Part shown: positions 34,482 through 37,777 of the stretch, piece by piece
Position numbering within the stretch: position 1 is the first letter of the stretch
Layout of the letters: the number at the start of each line of letters is the position of its first letter
Origin: Pseudomonas endophytica
GTDB taxonomy: Bacteria; Pseudomonadota; Gammaproteobacteria; Pseudomonadales; Pseudomonadaceae
Assembly (NCBI RefSeq): GCF_001411475.1
Contig: NZ_LLWH01000169.1
Location: 1 to 37,777, forward strand
Direction: 5' to 3'
DNA length: 37,777 nucleotides
Notes under the pieces: model-generated
What the model was told of the DNA's origin: nothing
What the model saw: only the letters and a program-made list of their open reading frames with translations
Databases searched by the model: none
Made by a program: the position numbers and the translations under genes

Positions 34482-36107
34482 TCAAACTTTGTCGATATTC
34501 ACGTTTCTGGTTTCTTTAAGGAACAACATCCCCACCACAAAGCTCACCCCGGTGATGACTACCGGGTACCACAAGCCGTAGAAAATATCCCCGGTGTAGA
34601 CCACCAGCGCGAAGGACACGGTCGGGAGGAACCCGCCGAACCAGCCGTTACCAATGTGGTAGGGCAGGGACATGGAGGTGTAGCGAATGCGCGTCGGGAA
34701 CAGTTCAACCATAACCGCGGCCAGTGGCCCGTAGGTCATGGTAGCGATGAGGGTCAGCATGACCATGATCAGCACCACCATCGGTTCATTCACGGCGCTT
34801 GGGTCTGCTTTGGCCGGGTAGCCAGCAGCGGCTACGGTTTCACGCAGGGCGGCTTCGTTAAACCCGATGATCTGTTGCTCACCAATCGTTACCAGCACAT
34901 CTGCGCCCGCCGGAGCGGCTTGCGAGGTGTAAGGCAGACCTTGTTTGACCAAGAAGGTTTTGACCTTGTCGCACGGGCTGTCAAACCGCGCTTTACCCAC
35001 AGGATCGAACTGGAAAGTGCAGCTCGCAGGGTCGGCGATGACCACAATCGGCGACTGACGGCTGGCCATATCAATTTGCGGGTTGGCGTAATGACTGAGG
35101 GCTTTAAACAGCGGGAAGTACAGCACTGTGGCCAGCAGTAAGCCAAGCATCAGAATCGGTTTACGCCCGACTTTGTCCGATAACCAACCAAAGAAGATGA
35201 AGAACGGTGCACCGATCACCACGCTGATAATCAGCAGCATGTTGGCCTGAGCCGGATCAATCCTGAGCATCTGGGTGAGGAAGAACAGCACATAGAACTG
35301 CGCCGCATAGAAGGTCACGGCTTGACCGGCGTTGATGCCAAACAAAGCGATCAGAACGATTTTCAGGTTTTCCCATTTGCCGAAGGAATCACGAATCGGC
35401 GACTTACTGGTTTTACCTTCTGCCTTCATTTTCGCGAAGGCAGGCGACTCGTGCATGCTCATGCGGATCCAGGTTGAGATGCCCAACAGCACGATGGACA
35501 ACAGGAACGGCAAGCGCCAACCCCACACCTCAAATTGATCGCCGGTCAGGTAACGGCAGCCCAACACCACAATCAAAGACAGCAGCAGGCCCAAGGTCGC
35601 GGTGGATTGAATCCAACTGGTGTTAAAGCCGCGCTTCTTGGGAGCTGCGTGTTCGGCAACGTAGGTCGCCGCACCGCCATATTCACCGCCTAACGCCAGC
35701 CCTTGGAGCATCCGCAGCAGCACCAGCATGATCGGCGCAGCGATGCCGATGCTGGCGTACGTGGGTAGCAAGCCGACCGCAAAGGTTGATATGCCCATCA
35801 GAATGATGGTCATGAGGAAGGTGTATTTTCGCCCGATCATGTCGCCCAAGCGGCCAAACACCAAGGCCCCGAACGGTCTCACCAAAAAGCCAGCGGCGAA
35901 GGCCATTAAGGCAAAGATAAACGCAGTGGTGTCGTTGACCCCAGCAAAAAACTGCTTGCTGAGCACGGTCGCCAAAGCGCCATACAAGAAAAAGTCATAC
36001 CACTCGAACACCGTCCCGAGGGATGACGCGAAGATGATTTTTCGTTCTTCACGGCCGGTCCTTCCCTTTTCGGGGACGGCTGCCGATTGCGTAATTGAGT
36101 CCGACAT
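34482..36107 (-). CDS. MFS transporter of the metabolite:H+ symporter (MHS) type with large periplasmic insert
   Basis: A 541-residue permease with twelve predicted helices. MHS features are SSLGTVFEWYDFFLYGALA near the N-terminus, the loop 2-3 motif GRLGDMIGRKYTF, LRMLQGLALGGEYGGAATYVAEHA, and the loop 8-9 motif LSDKVGRKP. Between about residues 338 and 438 lies an insert of some 100 residues that should face the periplasm; it holds two cysteines (about C361 and C377) that could form a disulfide. The substrate is unknown; relatives carry shikimate, proline/betaine or dicarboxylates. The start is set at ATG 36107, with GAGGA 8 nt upstream; an in-frame TTG precedes it. It follows the GMC oxidoreductase gene on the same strand after 90 nt. 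Confidence 0.9.
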   Translation of the reverse strand: MSDSITQSAAVPEKGRTGREERKIIFASSLGTVFEWYDFFLYGALATVLSKQFFAGVNDTTAFIFALMAFAAGFLVRPFGALVFGRLGDMIGRKYTFLMTIILMGISTFAVGLLPTYASIGIAAPIMLVLLRMLQGLALGGEYGGAATYVAEHAAPKKRGFNTSWIQSTATLGLLLSLIVVLGCRYLTGDQFEVWGWRLPFLLSIVLLGISTWIRMSMHESPAFAKMKAEGKTSKSPIRDSFGKWENLKIVLIALFGINAGQAVTFYAAQFYVLFFLTQMLRIDPAQANMLLIISVVIGAPFFIFFGWLSDKVGRKPILMLGLLLATVLYFPLFKALSHYANPQIDMASRQSPIVVIADPASCTFQFDPVGKARFDSPCDKVKTFLVKQGLPYTSQAAPAGADVLVTIGEQQIIGFNEAALRETVAAAGYPAKADPSAVNEPMVVLIMVMLTLIATMTYGPLAAVMVELFPTRIRYTSMSLPYHIGNGWFGGFLPTVSFALVVYTGDIFYGLWYPVVITGVSFVVGMLFLKETRNVNIDKV

Positions 36108-36197
36108 ATTCAATGTCCTCAGCCCTATGGGCCACAGTGATTATTGTTGTTTTCCACTGTTGGTTTCGGATGACTGCGACCGAAACCACGATCGCTA

Positions 36198-37777
36198 TTA
36201 GGCGACCGGTACTGCTGCAGTACGGCTAATACCTGCTTCTTTCTCCAGTGCGTTAAAGGATGTGGCCAGAATCAATTGCGCGGCTTTTTCGCCGATCATC
36301 AAGGTGGGCGAACAGGTATTACCCGACACGATGTTCGGCATGATTGACGCATCTGCGACCCTCAAGCCTGCGATGCCATGCACACGCAATTCAGCATCAA
36401 CCACGGCTTGCTCGTCTTGCCCCATGCGACATGTGCCCACTGGGTGAAAAATCGTCGTACCAATTTTGGCGGCAGCTTCGTACAACTCTTGTTCGGTTTG
36501 CAGGGCGGCGCCGGGCAAGTACTCTTCGGGGCTGTAGGTTTGCAGGGCAGAACTGGCGACGATTTGTCGGGTAATGCGTATCGCATCGGCGGCGACTTTC
36601 AGATCGTCGGGATGGCTCAGGTAGTTGGGATCAATTAGGGGCGCATCATCCGGGTTGGCCGAACAGATATCGACTCGACCCCGGCTTTTGGGGCGCAGAT
36701 TGCACACCGACGCGGTAAACGCGGGGAAGGTGTGCAGCGGTTCACCAAAACGTTCCAGCGATAGCGGCTGTACGTGGTACTGCAAATTGGCCGAAGGCTG
36801 ATCTGGATCGGATTTAACAAATGCGCCCAACTGGCTCGGGGCCATGGCCAATGGACCACTGCGATCGTAAGCATAACGCAGGCCCATACCGACTTTGCCC
36901 CACAAGCTGTTGGCCACCTGATTAAGGGTTCGGGCATTGGTCAGCTTGAAGATCAGGCGCAGTTGCAGGTGATCTTGCAGATTGCCGCCCACGCCGGGCA
37001 GCTCGTGTTGCACGGTTATCCCTAAACTTTCGAGCAGCGGGCGAGGGCCAATGCCTGAACGCTGCAAGATGCCGGGTGAGCCAATCGCTCCCGCACACAA
37101 GGTTATTTCGCGGCGCGCCGTAAAGGTATGCTCAGCCCCTTGCCAGCGAGTCAGCACGTGGGTGGCACGGCGGTTTTCGAGCAGCACTTTGTCGACCTGT
37201 ACACCGGTCAACACGGTCAGGTTAGGGCGTTTAAGCACGGGCCGTATAAATGCTTTTGAGGCGTTCCAGCGCACACCGGCCCGCTGGTTGACTTGAAAGT
37301 AGCCACAGCCTTGGTTGTCGCCGCCGTTGAAGTCATTGACGCTGGCGATCCCGTTTTGCGCCGCAGCATCGCGAAAGGCATCCAGAATCGCCCAGGAATA
37401 ACGCTGTTGCTCAACGCGCCATTCGCCATCGGCGCTGTGCAGCGCAGAGTTACCAGCAAAGTGTTTTTCACTGCGCTTGAACAGCGGCAACACGTCTTTC
37501 CAAGACCAGCCGGGGTTGCCCATCTCTGCCCAGCGATCGTAGTCACTGGCCTGGCCGCGCATGTAAATCATGCCGTTGATCGAAGAGCTGCCGCCCAGCA
37601 CTTTGCCGCGCGGGTAACTCAAGCTTCGGCCTTGTAAGCCCGGTTGAGCTTGGGTTTTGAAGCACCAGTCGGTGCGTGGGTTACCAATGCAATACAGGTA
37701 GCCCACGGGGATATGGATCCACGGGTAGTTGTCTTGCCCACCCGCCTCAAGCAGCAACACCGTGTTTTGGGGATCGG
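36198..37777 (-). CDS. GMC-family FAD oxidoreductase (choline dehydrogenase-like), 5' end cut off by window edge
   Basis: 526 codons are visible. The N-terminal FAD-binding GxGxxG lies outside the window. Visible parts are VLLLEAGG (end of the Rossmann beta-alpha-beta unit), YPRGKVLGGSSSINGMIYMRG (GMC signature 1), GAIGSPGILQRSGIGP (GMC signature 2), FHPVGTCRMG with the catalytic His, and NTCSPTLMIGEKAA near the end. It oxidises a primary alcohol; true choline dehydrogenase (BetA) is one possibility, but many Pseudomonas GMC enzymes act on other alcohols. With the MFS gene downstream it may form an uptake-and-oxidation pair. No aldehyde dehydrogenase is visible to confirm a betaine pathway. 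An ATG-like start at 37760 is internal to the protein. Confidence 0.92.
   Translation of the reverse strand, partial: DPQNTVLLLEAGGQDNYPWIHIPVGYLYCIGNPRTDWCFKTQAQPGLQGRSLSYPRGKVLGGSSSINGMIYMRGQASDYDRWAEMGNPGWSWKDVLPLFKRSEKHFAGNSALHSADGEWRVEQQRYSWAILDAFRDAAAQNGIASVNDFNGGDNQGCGYFQVNQRAGVRWNASKAFIRPVLKRPNLTVLTGVQVDKVLLENRRATHVLTRWQGAEHTFTARREITLCAGAIGSPGILQRSGIGPRPLLESLGITVQHELPGVGGNLQDHLQLRLIFKLTNARTLNQVANSLWGKVGMGLRYAYDRSGPLAMAPSQLGAFVKSDPDQPSANLQYHVQPLSLERFGEPLHTFPAFTASVCNLRPKSRGRVDICSANPDDAPLIDPNYLSHPDDLKVAADAIRITRQIVASSALQTYSPEEYLPGAALQTEQELYEAAAKIGTTIFHPVGTCRMGQDEQAVVDAELRVHGIAGLRVADASIMPNIVSGNTCSPTLMIGEKAAQLILATSFNALEKEAGISRTAAVPVA

Overview
The window is chromosomal DNA from a Pseudomonas, most likely of the fluorescens/syringae side of the genus. 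The evidence is the protein sequences, the gene order, and a dispersed family of GTAGGAGC…GATCTTTTGAT inverted repeats typical of those genomes. The gene run plsC–gmhB–glyS–glyQ–tag–lpxL–TPR–trkA–rsmB–fmt–def–dprA–tsaC–qor–hemF–aroE matches, in reverse, the origin-proximal run I remember from P. aeruginosa (PA0005 to PA0025). The right edge of the window should therefore point towards gyrB/dnaA.

Layout, left to right. (1) 1-3368: prlC (3' end cut by the window edge), divergent from a gamma-class carbonic-anhydrase-like protein followed by a HAD phosphatase. (2) 3369-6040: an RBBP9-type serine hydrolase, an unusual sigma-54 activator-like ATPase, and a MetQ-type substrate-binding protein with no ATPase or permease gene beside it. 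(3) 6041-8349: an orphan short RHS-core protein with a hydrophobic tail, convergent (2 nt apart) with a stand-alone ABC/RecF-like ATPase. (4) 8471-13688: a TriABC-type RND efflux operon with two lipoprotein adaptors and one pump. (5) 13776-18204: choline transporter BetT, a DOPA-dioxygenase-like protein and a SulP anion transporter. (6) 18316-34232: housekeeping genes for shikimate and haem synthesis, tRNA modification, DNA uptake, initiator-tRNA formylation and deformylation, rRNA methylation, K+ uptake, lipid A acylation, base-excision repair, glycyl-tRNA synthesis, heptose synthesis and phospholipid acylation. (7) 34482-37777: an MHS-type MFS transporter and a GMC oxidoreductase (5' end cut by the window edge), lying where P. 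aeruginosa has gyrB next to plsC.

Working units: fmt–rsmB overlap by 4 nt and are followed by trkA–TPR on the same strand. glyQ–glyS overlap by 4 nt, with gmhB and plsC close behind. hemF–aroE and dprA–tsaC are short minus-strand pairs. triA–triB–triC are joined by ATGA overlaps. Every convergent gene pair except the 2-nt one is separated by a repeat-family hairpin, and no complete copy lies in a divergent (promoter) gap.

Most of the window is ordinary core genome. The items most worth a second look are: the activator-like ATPase at 4215-5111, which has lost GAFTGA, the usual arginine-finger positions and the DNA-binding domain; the possible sigma-54 promoter next to it in front of the orphan metQ; the orphan RHS protein with a membrane-like tail and no room for a downstream immunity gene; a 12-bp-arm palindrome upstream of betT; the lack of the LysM gene expected between dprA and def; and an AT-rich patch with DnaA-box-like sites after plsC. 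I found no RNA genes, CRISPR arrays, insertion sequences or prophage genes.
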